Part shown: positions 34,032-41,629 of the stretch, in pieces | How the letters are laid out: each line of letters begins with the position of its first letter | Position numbering within the stretch: position 1 is the stretch's first letter | NCBI GenBank assembly: GCA_003221515.1 | Contig: QHSI01000100.1 | Location: 1 to 56,616, forward strand | DNA from: Candidatus Rokuibacteriota bacterium | GTDB lineage: Bacteria; Methylomirabilota; Methylomirabilia; Rokubacteriales; CSP1-6 | DNA length: 56,616 bases | Direction of reading: 5' to 3' | Notes under the pieces: generated by a model | The model's input: the letters and a program-made list of their open reading frames with translations, nothing else | Databases searched by the model: none | Told to the model about the DNA's origin: nothing | Translations under genes and position numbers: made by a program

Positions 34032-35357
34032 TCAGGCGGCCTCGAGCGGGAACAGGAGCGTCACGCGCGTGCCGCGGCCGGGCTGGGAGTCGATTTCGAT
34101 GCGGCCGCCGTGGGCCACGACGATGCGCTCGGCGATGGTGAGCCCCAGCCCGCTGCCATTGGGCTTGCCCGTGTAGAACGGCTCGAACACTCGTGCAAGA
34201 CGCTCGCTCGGGATGCCGGGCCCGGTGTCGCTGACGGCGAGCGCGACGTCGTCGTTCTTGCGGGCGACCTCGAGCGAGAGGCGCCCGCGCCCGTTCATCG
34301 CCTCGACGCCGTTCAGCGCGACGTTCCACAACACCTGGGTGACCTGGTCGCGGTCGAACGCGAAGCGCGGCACCGTCGGATCGACCGCCACCCGTACGTC
34401 CACGCGAGGCGCGCGCGAGCGGTCGTCGCGGATCAGCGCGCTCACGTGCTGGACCACCTCGCGGATGTCGCCCGGCGCGCGCCGCGCCTGCTGGGGTCTC
34501 GCCAGCTGCAGGAAGTCGGAGAGGATCCGGTTGAGCCGCCGCGCCTCGGTGCGGAGCGCCGCCAGCGTCGACGAGCGCTCCTCGGCCGTGAGGCCGGTCT
34601 CGTCGGTCAGCAGCGCCGTCGCGTTGACGATAGCCGCGAGCGGGTTGCGGATCTCGTGGGCCATGCCGGCGGCGAGCTCGCCGGCGGTCGCCAGGCGCTC
34701 GGCCTCGCGCAGGCGCTCGTGGAGGCGCTCGCTCTCGCTGCGCGCGCGCTCGAGCACCATGATGATGACCGCGAAGGTCGAGAGGAAGTAGAGCGTGATG
34801 AACACGGCGTGCACGGCCAGGTAGCTGGTCGATCCGGTCGCGATCGTCATGAACTGGATCACGATGCGATGGGCGCCCCAGAGCGTCAGGAGTCCGGCCA
34901 GGAGCCGCTCACCGCGGCACCGGGTGACCCCGACGCGGGACGGCCAGAAGAGCACGCCGGCGGCCATCTGGACGAGGCCGAGCGCCACGTCCACCGCGTG
35001 CCCGCTCGCGTCCCCGCCGTTCGCGCTCGCGAGCCCCATCAGGACCGCGGCGCCGGTGCCGAGCAGGACGTCCCGCCCGCGGAGCCGATAGTCCCACCGG
35101 TGCGCGAACGCGGCGGCCAGCGTGAAGGCCACCGCGGCGACCGTGGCCACTTCTGTGGCGAAGCTCGGATGGTCGGTGTCCAGAAGGAACACGTCAATCA
35201 CCTTGAGGCCCTTCGACAGCGTATAGGCCCCCCACGACACCAGCAGGTACTGGAAGAACCGCACGCGGTGCGAGGAGTAGAGGTACGCGAAGATCAGCAG
35301 CTGGATCGCGAACGCGACCGTCGAGACGAACGTCAGCACGAGCGGCGCCGGCAACAA
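34032..35357 (-). CDS. Membrane sensor histidine kinase (NtrB-like partner)
   Basis: This 441-residue kinase has about six or seven membrane helices in the first 205 residues without a recognisable periplasmic domain. The dimerisation domain carries the phosphorylated His234 (GMAHEIRNPLAAI). The ATPase domain has N (NVALNGVEAM), G1 (DTGPGIPSERL) and G2 (GSGLGLTIAERI) boxes. The start is unusual: two consecutive TTG codons (35357 and 35354) follow GGAGGA closely, the second having better spacing, and a GTG follows at residue 7. It forms an operon with the NtrC-type regulator (2-bp gap). A membrane-embedded sensor suggests it perceives an envelope or membrane signal. Confidence 0.93.
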   Translation of the reverse strand: MLPAPLVLTFVSTVAFAIQLLIFAYLYSSHRVRFFQYLLVSWGAYTLSKGLKVIDVFLLDTDHPSFATEVATVAAVAFTLAAAFAHRWDYRLRGRDVLLGTGAAVLMGLASANGGDASGHAVDVALGLVQMAAGVLFWPSRVGVTRCRGERLLAGLLTLWGAHRIVIQFMTIATGSTSYLAVHAVFITLYFLSTFAVIIMVLERARSESERLHERLREAERLATAGELAAGMAHEIRNPLAAIVNATALLTDETGLTAEERSSTLAALRTEARRLNRILSDFLQLARPQQARRAPGDIREVVQHVSALIRDDRSRAPRVDVRVAVDPTVPRFAFDRDQVTQVLWNVALNGVEAMNGRGRLSLEVARKNDDVALAVSDTGPGIPSERLARVFEPFYTGKPNGSGLGLTIAERIVVAHGGRIEIDSQPGRGTRVTLLFPLEAA

Positions 35358-35453
35358 ATCCTCCAGTCGATCAGCCTACGCGTCAGGGCAAAGCGCGTGC
35401 CACGTCAACGCCGCGTGGAACCGCCACAAATCACGGCGCGCCGCAACGCGCGC

Positions 35454-35486
35454 GTTCCAGTTCGGAACGTCGTTCCAATGCGGAAC
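35454..35486 (+). promoter_or_regulatory. Two GTTCC-N5-GGAAC dyads, candidate enhancer
   Basis: Two perfect inverted repeats, GTTCC-N5-GGAAC at 35454-35468 and 35472-35486, are centred 18 bp apart. They lie about 165-195 bp upstream of the transcription start predicted from the sigma-54 promoter at 35621 and about 100 bp upstream of the divergent kinase-regulator operon. This is the expected place for tandem NtrC-type dimers and could also allow autoregulation. Confidence 0.65.
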
Positions 35487-35620
35487 GCCGATCGAGTGCC
35501 GATACGTTAAAGATGCGATCGTCATTCACACGGTTTCAGCATGAACACGGAAGTTTCGGCTTGAAACCGGCTCCGCCCGCGACCGCCTGCGCCTCCTCAA
35601 CGATTTCAGCGAATTGGAGT

Positions 35621-35638
35621 TTGGCACGCCTGCTGCTC
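35621..35638 (+). promoter_or_regulatory. Sigma-54 (-24/-12) promoter
   Basis: TTGGCACGCCTGCTGCTC contains TGGCACG-N4-CTGCT with GG-N10-GC spacing, a near-consensus match. Transcription would start near 35648, giving a leader of about 75 nt before the ATG at 35722. Confidence 0.8.
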
Positions 35639-35721
35639 TCAAGACGTCGCCCGGCGCCGAGATCATGGGATCTACGAAGTGCCGGAGCGCCGCACAACCG
35701 CCGAAAAGGGAGGACGACCAC

Positions 35722-35967
35722 ATGAAGCTCGCATCTACGCTCGCAATCCTCGTGGCGACCGCGCTCACGGCGACCGTCGCGAGTGCCGAGTGGACGCCGC
35801 GCGATGAGATCCAGGCGCCACGCAGTCAGGACGTGCAGGCGTCCCGCGACCGGACGGACGAGATGCAGGCGCCGCGTGACCGGACGGACGAGATGCAGGC
35901 GCCGCGCGGCGATCGTCCGGACGAGATCCAGGCCCCTCGCGGGCCGGCGGAGTCGCCCCGCCGGTAA
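35722..35967 (+). CDS. Small secreted repeat protein
   Basis: This 81-residue protein has a signal peptide (MKLASTLAILVATALTATVASA) and a low-complexity, highly charged mature part made of repeats of the type RDRTDEMQAP / DEIQAPR (four to five copies, two nearly identical at DNA level). GGGAGGACGAC precedes the ATG. It is led by a sigma-54 promoter with tandem dyads upstream, divergent from the kinase/NtrC operon, so it is a probable target of that system. No enzymatic motif is present. It could be a periplasmic or surface polyelectrolyte or a stress peptide; this is speculation. Followed by two hairpin repeats. Confidence 0.72.
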   Translation: MKLASTLAILVATALTATVASAEWTPRDEIQAPRSQDVQASRDRTDEMQAPRDRTDEMQAPRGDRPDEIQAPRGPAESPRR

Positions 35968-35972
35968 TGCCC

Positions 35973-36016
35973 GGCGGATTCGATCCGCCGCTCCGGCGGA
36001 TTCGATCCGCCGCTCC
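35973..36016. repeat. Two tandem 22-bp hairpin repeats
   Basis: Two copies of a 22-bp unit, GGCGGATTCGATCCGCCGCTCC, are broken here as GGCGGA-TTCGA-TCCGCC plus GCTCC. Each can fold into a 6-bp stem with a 5-nt loop. They lie 6 bp past the stop of the small repeat protein. No T-run follows, so they may be mRNA-end stabilisers or a factor-assisted terminator. Confidence 0.6.
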
Positions 36017-36116
36017 GGCGGCCGGGTGAGGGAGGCGCGACCTCTCTTGCCCGGCCGCGCCCGCACCGAGTAATCTGCCACTCCGCGACCAGCCAACGGC
36101 CTGGTGAGGGGGGTGG

Positions 36117-36707
36117 ATGCGAAGCGTGCGGGCGGCAGTCCTCGTCATCGTCCTGGCCGGCCTCACCGCCGGCTGCCTGTCGATCAAGTCCTACGTCGAC
36201 CCGTTTCTTCCCCAGGTCGGCTACGGCGATCTCCTGCCGCGCCGCGACGTGCGGCCGGCGGTCCTCACGGTCGCCTTCCATCGCAACGGCGAACCCGCGT
36301 CGCTGGGCACCTCGCGCGCCCGCGACGAGATCCGCGCGGTCTTCGAGAAGTCGAAGCTCTTCTCGGCGGTGTCCGACAAGTCGACCGACGACGCCGATCG
36401 GTTCGACATCGTGCTCGACAATCGCGGTGACGTCGGCGCCGCCATGGCCAAGGGCATGCTGACCGGCATCACGTTCGGCGGCGCCGGCTCGCGGGTGACG
36501 GACGGCTACGTCTTCACGGTGAAGTTTCAGCGAGCCGGCCGGGAGCCGCTGACCAAGGTGTATCGCCACGCGATCCACAGCACCATCGGCGACGCCGCCG
36601 CGCCGCAGGGCATCGCGCCCCTGAGCATCAGCGAGGCGTTCAGCAAGGTCGTCGAGGGTCTGGTGCTGAACCTGCTCCTCGACCTCCAGAAGGAAGAGCG
36701 TCTCTGA
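36117..36707 (+). CDS. Putative outer-membrane lipoprotein of unknown function
   Basis: This 196-residue protein starts with a lipoprotein signal peptide ending in the lipobox LTAGC (Cys20), so it is probably lipidated and anchored in the envelope. The mature part has strand/helix alternation (AVLTVAFHRNGEPA, DRFDIVLDNRGDVGAAM) and a glycine-rich hydrophobic segment (MLTGITFGGAGSRV) that may contact the membrane. The pattern resembles small lipoproteins of unknown function associated with envelope stress. GTGAGGGGGG lies upstream of the ATG. It is followed 37 bp later by leuC, probably a separate unit. No enzymatic residues recognised. Confidence 0.7.
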   Translation: MRSVRAAVLVIVLAGLTAGCLSIKSYVDPFLPQVGYGDLLPRRDVRPAVLTVAFHRNGEPASLGTSRARDEIRAVFEKSKLFSAVSDKSTDDADRFDIVLDNRGDVGAAMAKGMLTGITFGGAGSRVTDGYVFTVKFQRAGREPLTKVYRHAIHSTIGDAAAPQGIAPLSISEAFSKVVEGLVLNLLLDLQKEERL

Positions 36708-36744
36708 TACTGTTGCGCTGAGGAGAACGCCGCCCCTGTCCACC

Positions 36745-38133
36745 GTGCAGACGATGTTCGAGAAGATCTGGACCCGCCACGTGGTGGCCGAGGGCCCGGG
36801 TGGGCACGTGCTCCTCTACGTCGACCGCCATCTCCTGCACGAGGGAGCGACCGCCGCCTTCACGCGCCTGGCCCGAAGCGGCCGTCGCGTCCGTCGCCCC
36901 GACCTGAGCTTCGCGACCGCCGACCACTACGTTCGGACCGCGCCCGGATCGCCGGTGCCCGACGACGAGATCCGGATTATGGTCGAGGGGCTCGGGCGGC
37001 ACACGGTGCTGCAGGGCATCACGTACTTCGGCGTGGGCGACCCGCGGCGCGGGATCGTGCACGTGATCGGGCCGGAGCAGGGGCTGACCGTGCCGGGCAT
37101 CACGCTGGTGTGCGGCGACTCGCACACCGCGACCCACGGTGCCTTCGGTGCGCTCGCGTTCGGGATCGGCTCGAGCGAGGTCGAGCACGTGATGGTCACG
37201 CAGACGCTCTGGCAGAAGCGACCGCGGACGATGCGGATCACCGTCGACGGTCGCCTGGCGCCGGGCGTCGACGCCAAGGACGTCATCCTCGCGATCATCG
37301 CGAAGATCGGCGCCGGCGGCGGCGTGGGGCACGCGATCGAGTACGCGGGCTCGGGCATCCGCGCGATGTCGATGGACGAGCGCATGACCGTCTGCAACAT
37401 GTCCATCGAAGGCGGCGCCCGCGCGGGGATGATCGCGCCGGACGACACGACGTTCGCCTACGTCGAGGGCCGGCCCCTGGCCCCCCGCGGCGCGGCGTGG
37501 CGGCAGGCGCTCGCCTTCTGGAAGACGCTGCCGAGCGATCCGGGCGCCGTCTTCGATCGCGAGGTCGCGCTGGCCGCCGGCGAGATCGCGCCGACCGTCA
37601 CCTGGGGCACGAGCCCGCAGGACGCGTTGCCCATCACCGCGCGCGTGCCCGATCCGGCTGACGTCGGCGAGACGGGACGGCGCGAGAGCATGGTGCGCGC
37701 GCTGGCGTACATGGGCCTCCGCCCAGGCACGCCGCTCGCCGAGATCGCGGTGAACCGCGTGTTCATCGGCTCGTGCACCAACAGCCGACTCGACGACCTG
37801 CGCGCCGCGGCGCGCGTCGCCAAGGGCCGGCGCGCGGTCGTGCCGGCGTGGGTGGTGCCGGGCTCGGGGCTCATCAAGCGCGCCGCCGAGCAGGAGGGGC
37901 TCGACCAGATCTTTCTCGAGGCCGGCTTCGAGTGGCGCGAGTCGGGCTGCTCGATGTGCGTCGGAATGAACGGCGAGACCGCGCGCGAGGGCGAGCGGGT
38001 GGCGTCGACGTCGAACCGCAACTTCGAGGGGCGCCAAGGCAAGGGTGCCCGCACGCATCTCATGTCGCCCGCGATGGCCGCGGCGGCCGCCGTCACCGGC
38101 CGGCTCACCGACGTGCGCACGCTCCGGACCTGA
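36745..38133 (+). CDS. leuC: 3-isopropylmalate dehydratase large subunit-like (aconitase family)
   Basis: This 462-residue [4Fe-4S] hydro-lyase has cluster ligands Cys344 (FIGSCTNSRL), Cys402 and Cys405 (ESGCSMCVGMN). Other family motifs are VIGPEQGLTVPG, CGDSHTATHGAFGALAFGIGSSEVEHV and SNRNFEGRQGKGARTHLMSPAMAAAAA. LeuC with LeuD isomerises 2- to 3-isopropylmalate. Close paralogues act on homocitrate, methylmalate or citraconate, so the precise substrate is uncertain, because leuA and leuB are not adjacent. The start at GTG 36745 gives the usual N-terminus; ATG 36754 is an alternative. LeuD follows immediately. Confidence 0.9.
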   Translation: MQTMFEKIWTRHVVAEGPGGHVLLYVDRHLLHEGATAAFTRLARSGRRVRRPDLSFATADHYVRTAPGSPVPDDEIRIMVEGLGRHTVLQGITYFGVGDPRRGIVHVIGPEQGLTVPGITLVCGDSHTATHGAFGALAFGIGSSEVEHVMVTQTLWQKRPRTMRITVDGRLAPGVDAKDVILAIIAKIGAGGGVGHAIEYAGSGIRAMSMDERMTVCNMSIEGGARAGMIAPDDTTFAYVEGRPLAPRGAAWRQALAFWKTLPSDPGAVFDREVALAAGEIAPTVTWGTSPQDALPITARVPDPADVGETGRRESMVRALAYMGLRPGTPLAEIAVNRVFIGSCTNSRLDDLRAAARVAKGRRAVVPAWVVPGSGLIKRAAEQEGLDQIFLEAGFEWRESGCSMCVGMNGETAREGERVASTSNRNFEGRQGKGARTHLMSPAMAAAAAVTGRLTDVRTLRT

Positions 38134-38134
38134 C

Positions 38135-38764
38135 TTGCGAGCCTTCACGCGCCTGACCGGCGTCGCGGTGCCGATCGACCTGCCCAACGTGGACACCGAC
38201 CGCATCATTCCGGCGCGCTTCCTGCGTCGTGACAGGGACGAGCCCGAGTACGCGAGCTTCCTGTTTCACGACGTGCGGTTCAGCGCCGACGGCTTGGAGA
38301 AGGCGGACTTCATTCTCAACCAGCGCCGGTATCGCGGCGCGCGGATCGTCGTCGCTGCCGAGAACTTCGGCTGCGGCTCCTCGCGTGAGGCGGCGGTGTG
38401 GGTGCTGGCCGCCTACGGCTTCCGCGCGGTGATCGCGCCGAGCCTGGGCGACATCTTCCATCAGAACTGCTTCAAGAACGGCGTGTTGCCGGTGATCTTG
38501 CCGGCCGACGTCGTCGCCGGGCTCCGGGCGCACATCCACGCGCAGCCGGGTGCGGCGCTCACGGTCGACCTGCAGCCTCAGACGGTGTCGACCGCCGGCG
38601 GGGCGTCTCATCGCTTCGAGGTCGACCCGTTTCGCAAGGAGATGCTGCTCGCCGGCCGGGACGAGATCGGACTGACGCTCGGCTTCGAGACGAAGATTCG
38701 CGAATTCGAGGCGCGCCACGCGCGCGAGATGGCGTGGGTCGTGCCCCCACGCGCCAGCGCCTAA
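38135..38764 (+). CDS. leuD: 3-isopropylmalate dehydratase small subunit-like
   Basis: This 209-residue swivel domain partner of LeuC has NVDTDRIIPARFL near the N-terminus and the substrate-binding loop AENFGCGSSREAAVWVLAAYGFRAVIAPSLGDIFHQNCFKNGVLPV. The start is TTG at 38135, two bases after the leuC stop, which reproduces the family N-terminus; no ATG or GTG fits. Together with LeuC it forms the active hydro-lyase heterodimer in the cytoplasm. Downstream genes (MaoC hydratase, FAH hydrolase) are not leucine-pathway genes, so a catabolic role is possible. Confidence 0.9.
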   Translation: MRAFTRLTGVAVPIDLPNVDTDRIIPARFLRRDRDEPEYASFLFHDVRFSADGLEKADFILNQRRYRGARIVVAAENFGCGSSREAAVWVLAAYGFRAVIAPSLGDIFHQNCFKNGVLPVILPADVVAGLRAHIHAQPGAALTVDLQPQTVSTAGGASHRFEVDPFRKEMLLAGRDEIGLTLGFETKIREFEARHAREMAWVVPPRASA

Positions 38765-38844
38765 AGACGTGGTGCGCGCCGCAGGCCGTCGCGGGGCTGG
38801 GGCCCCGCCGGGCGAGGCGCGACTACAAATCCGGGAGGAGCGAC

Positions 38845-39309
38845 ATGCCCACGCTCAAGGTGGAGTACCCGAAAGATCTGCTCAAGCTCGTCGGTACGGA
38901 GCTCGGTCCCTCGGAGTGGGTCACGGTCGACCAGGCGATGATCGACAAGTTCGCCGACGCCACCGGCGATCACCAGTGGATCCACGTCGACGTCGAGCGC
39001 GCGAAGCGCGAGATGCCCGGGGGCAAGACGATCGCCCACGGCTACCTCACGCTGTCGCTCGTGCCGCGGATGGCGTCGACGCTGCTGGAGGTCACCCATC
39101 GGAGCCGCGGGATCAACTACGGCTCGAACAAAGTCCGCTTCATCAGCCCCGTGCCGGCGGGCGCCCGCATCCGCGTGCGCCAGCGGATCGTCGGCGCCGA
39201 AGAAGTGACCGGCAACGGCGTGCGCGTGACTTCCGAGATGTCGGTCGAGATCGAGGGCCAGCCGAAGCCCGCGCTGATCGGCGAGCTCATCGGCGTGCGG
39301 TACGCGTAG
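38845..39309 (+). CDS. MaoC-family hot-dog dehydratase
   Basis: This 154-residue protein has the R-specific enoyl-CoA hydratase signature: FADATGDHQWIHVDVERAKREMPGGKTIAHGYLTLSL with the catalytic Asp/His pair (D and H in ATGDHQWIH), followed by GSNKVRFISPVPAGARIRV. It would hydrate an enoyl-thioester in fatty-acid or side-chain degradation. GGGAGGAG precedes the ATG at 38845. It lies 80 bp after leuD and 19 bp before the FAH hydrolase, so these two probably form a pair. Confidence 0.9.
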   Translation: MPTLKVEYPKDLLKLVGTELGPSEWVTVDQAMIDKFADATGDHQWIHVDVERAKREMPGGKTIAHGYLTLSLVPRMASTLLEVTHRSRGINYGSNKVRFISPVPAGARIRVRQRIVGAEEVTGNGVRVTSEMSVEIEGQPKPALIGELIGVRYA

Positions 39310-39328
39310 GATTCGCAAAGGAGGCCCG

Positions 39329-40174
39329 ATGAAGCTCGTACGGTACGGACGACCCGGGGCCGAGCGTCCCGGCGCGATCGACGCCGACGGAAAGCTCCGC
39401 GATCTCTCCCGCGTCATCAAGGACGTGACGCCCGACGTGCTGGCGCCGGCCGCGCTCCAGCAGCTCCGCCGTCGCGACCTCTCCCGCTCGCCCGTGGTGC
39501 GCGGGCGTCCGCGCCTGGGCTGCCCGCTGGCCGGCATGGGGAAGATGGTCTGCATCGGCCTCAACTACACCGACCACGCGGCCGAGGTCAGCATGGCGTT
39601 GCCGAAGGAGCCGACGCTCTTCATCAAGGCTCCGAGTGCTCTGTGCGGACCGGACGATCCCATCGCGCGCCCGCGCGGCTCGGCGAAGCTCGACTACGAG
39701 GTGGAGCTGGGCGTCGTGATCGGTCGCGATGCGCGCTATGTCGGCGAGACCGACGCGCTGCGCTACGTCGCCGGCTACTGTCTGATCAACGACGTATCGG
39801 AGCGCGAGTTCCAGATGGAGCACGGCGGCACCACGACCAAGGGTAAGAGCGCCGACACCTTCGGTCCGACGGGCCCGTGGCTGGTCACATCGGACGAGGC
39901 CGGCAACCCGCAGACGCTGGCGCTCTGGACGACCGTCAACGGGGAGCGGAGGCAGGACGGCAACACCGGCAAGATGATCTTCTCGGTCGCGGCGCTGATC
40001 GCGTACGTGAGCCGCTTCATGTCGCTGCGCGCTGGCGACGTGATCTCCACCGGCACCCCCGCCGGCGTGGGACACGGGGCGAAGCCGCCGCGCTATCTGC
40101 AGCCGGGCGACATCGTCGAGATGGGCATCACCGGGCTCGGCACCCAGCGGCACAAGATCGTCGAGGCCAAGTAA
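39329..40174 (+). CDS. Fumarylacetoacetate hydrolase family protein
   Basis: This 281-residue FAH-superfamily enzyme has the divalent-metal site in the C-terminal barrel (LDYEVELGVVIGRDARYVGE, with E-x-E and a later Asp in LINDVSEREFQ), CIGLNYTDHAAE, and GDVISTGTPAGVGHG near the end. Members hydrolyse or decarboxylate acylpyruvates and 2-keto-acid breakdown products such as those of aromatic meta-cleavage. AAAGGAGG precedes the ATG. Directly downstream of a MaoC hydratase, it may act in the same aromatic or keto-acid pathway. Confidence 0.92.
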   Translation: MKLVRYGRPGAERPGAIDADGKLRDLSRVIKDVTPDVLAPAALQQLRRRDLSRSPVVRGRPRLGCPLAGMGKMVCIGLNYTDHAAEVSMALPKEPTLFIKAPSALCGPDDPIARPRGSAKLDYEVELGVVIGRDARYVGETDALRYVAGYCLINDVSEREFQMEHGGTTTKGKSADTFGPTGPWLVTSDEAGNPQTLALWTTVNGERRQDGNTGKMIFSVAALIAYVSRFMSLRAGDVISTGTPAGVGHGAKPPRYLQPGDIVEMGITGLGTQRHKIVEAK

Positions 40175-40215
40175 GATCTACATCCAACCACCGCCGTCGT
40201 GTCAACCGGCGGTCG

Positions 40216-40230
40216 CCGGGATTTTCCCGG
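40216..40230 (+). terminator. Possible terminator hairpin after the FAH gene
   Basis: CCGGGA-TTT-TCCCGG forms a 6-bp stem with a three-base loop 41 bp past the FAH stop. There is no following T-run, so this is weak evidence only. Confidence 0.3.
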
Positions 40231-40310
40231 AGCGCGGTTCATGTTGGCGGCGAATCGCGTAGTTGGCGCGACCTCGCGGCGTGGCCCGCGTTTTGCGTCA
40301 CGCGTCGGCA

Positions 40311-40847
40311 ATGTCGACGCCTCGACGCAGTCGTGGAAATGCCTGCGCCCAAATTTTCGGGCTCGTCCTCCTGAGCGTCGGGTGCTGGGTCGGGCCGGTC
40401 GCAGCTGAGCCACACGGTCCGGACGATCGGGCGCGCAGCGCCGACGTCGAGCGCCGACGCTCCAGGACGGTGAGCCTCGTGCAGCGATTCATCGGCGTCC
40501 CCTACCTCTGGGGCGGCGAGAGCGCGGAGGGTTTCGACTGCTCGGGCCTGGTCAAGTACGTGTACGCGCTGGCCGGCATCGCGATGCCCCACAACGTCGC
40601 CCAGCAGTACAAGTACGGCGTGCCGGTCTCACAGGACGAGCTGAGGCCGGGTGATCTGGTGTTCTTCGACGAGCTCCGTCACAACGGTATCTACGTCGGC
40701 GATGGCCGGTTCGTTCACGCGGCCCGGAGCGGCGGCAGCGTCGGGGTCGCGCGGCTGGAGGACTCCTGGTTCAAGATCCGCTGGTTCGGTGCCCGACGCC
40801 TCACCGCTGAGGGCCTTTCCAGCGCCGGCGCCGATTCGCGCAGGTAG
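40311..40847 (+). CDS. NlpC/P60 family cell-wall peptidase
   Basis: This 178-residue exported protein has a signal peptide (about 1-33, VGPVAAEP) and one NlpC/P60 domain. The catalytic Cys77 lies in EGFDCSGLV and the catalytic His124 in RHNGIYVG, with a further His136 near it. PYLWGGES and LRPGDLVFF are typical. It probably cleaves peptide crosslinks in peptidoglycan in the periplasm. The ATG at 40311 was chosen over TTG at 40263 because it gives a normal signal peptide. It converges with the PIG-L gene. Single-domain, with no SH3 or LysM targeting part. Confidence 0.88.
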   Translation: MSTPRRSRGNACAQIFGLVLLSVGCWVGPVAAEPHGPDDRARSADVERRRSRTVSLVQRFIGVPYLWGGESAEGFDCSGLVKYVYALAGIAMPHNVAQQYKYGVPVSQDELRPGDLVFFDELRHNGIYVGDGRFVHAARSGGSVGVARLEDSWFKIRWFGARRLTAEGLSSAGADSRR

Positions 40848-40871
40848 AACGCGGGCGGAACGGCCCCGGCG

Positions 40872-41618
40872 CTAGGCGTCGGCGCGCCAGAGCACCATGC
40901 GCCGATAGGACTCGGCGTGCTTGACCCCGGCGCTCCGGCCATCGCGAAGAGCCCACCCCCGCAGCAGCTCGTCGACCCACTCGCCCGGCCCCACCTGAGA
41001 GACGTGAGCGCGCAGCGCGGCACACTTGACCTCGAGCGTGTCGGTGATGTCGATCCACGTGTCGGGCGGCACCGCGCCGGTGATGAAGACTTCCTTCACC
41101 TTGTGGGGCTCGAGACCCTCGGCCAGGAGCTCCGGGAAGATGACGCGCGTCTCCGACGACGGAAAGACCGCGTCGAGCGCCGCGCTGGCCACCGCGCGAT
41201 GGTCGGGGTGGTTGAGGTACTCGTTGCCGTAGTAGCGCACGGTCGGATCGCTGCAGACCACGACGTCGGGCCGGGACCGGCGGATCACGCGGGTCAGATC
41301 GCGTCGCAGCCCGATCGTGGGCTCGACCACCCCGTCCTGATAGCCGAGGAACACCAGATCCTTCACGCCCAGAAGCTTGGCGGCATCCCACGACTCGCGC
41401 TCGCGGATGGGCACGAGACCGGTGTTGTCGGTCGTGTGCTCGTTGGTGCCGGCGCCGCCGGTGGTGACCAGGCAGAAGACGATCTCGCGTCCCTCCCGCG
41501 CCCACGCGGCGACGGCGCCGCCGATGGTGAACTCGTTGTCGTCGGGGTGCGCCGAGATGCAGAGGATCCGCGTGAACGCGGGGTCGAGCGCGTGCGGCCG
41601 GGCCGTCTTGTCCGCCAT
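40872..41618 (-). CDS. PIG-L family deacetylase
   Basis: This 248-residue protein has the LmbE/PIG-L zinc-binding motif AHPDDNE at 23-29 and the second metal His in LNHPDHRAVA, with the SDPTVRYYGNEY segment characteristic of the family. Such enzymes remove N-acetyl groups from GlcNAc-type sugars in small thiols, antibiotics or glycolipids. It starts 11 bp after the end of the acyl-CoA carboxyltransferase on the same strand and is probably co-transcribed. The natural substrate is unknown. Confidence 0.9.
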   Translation of the reverse strand: MADKTARPHALDPAFTRILCISAHPDDNEFTIGGAVAAWAREGREIVFCLVTTGGAGTNEHTTDNTGLVPIRERESWDAAKLLGVKDLVFLGYQDGVVEPTIGLRRDLTRVIRRSRPDVVVCSDPTVRYYGNEYLNHPDHRAVASAALDAVFPSSETRVIFPELLAEGLEPHKVKEVFITGAVPPDTWIDITDTLEVKCAALRAHVSQVGPGEWVDELLRGWALRDGRSAGVKHAESYRRMVLWRADA

Positions 41619-41629
41619 CGAGGGCGCGC

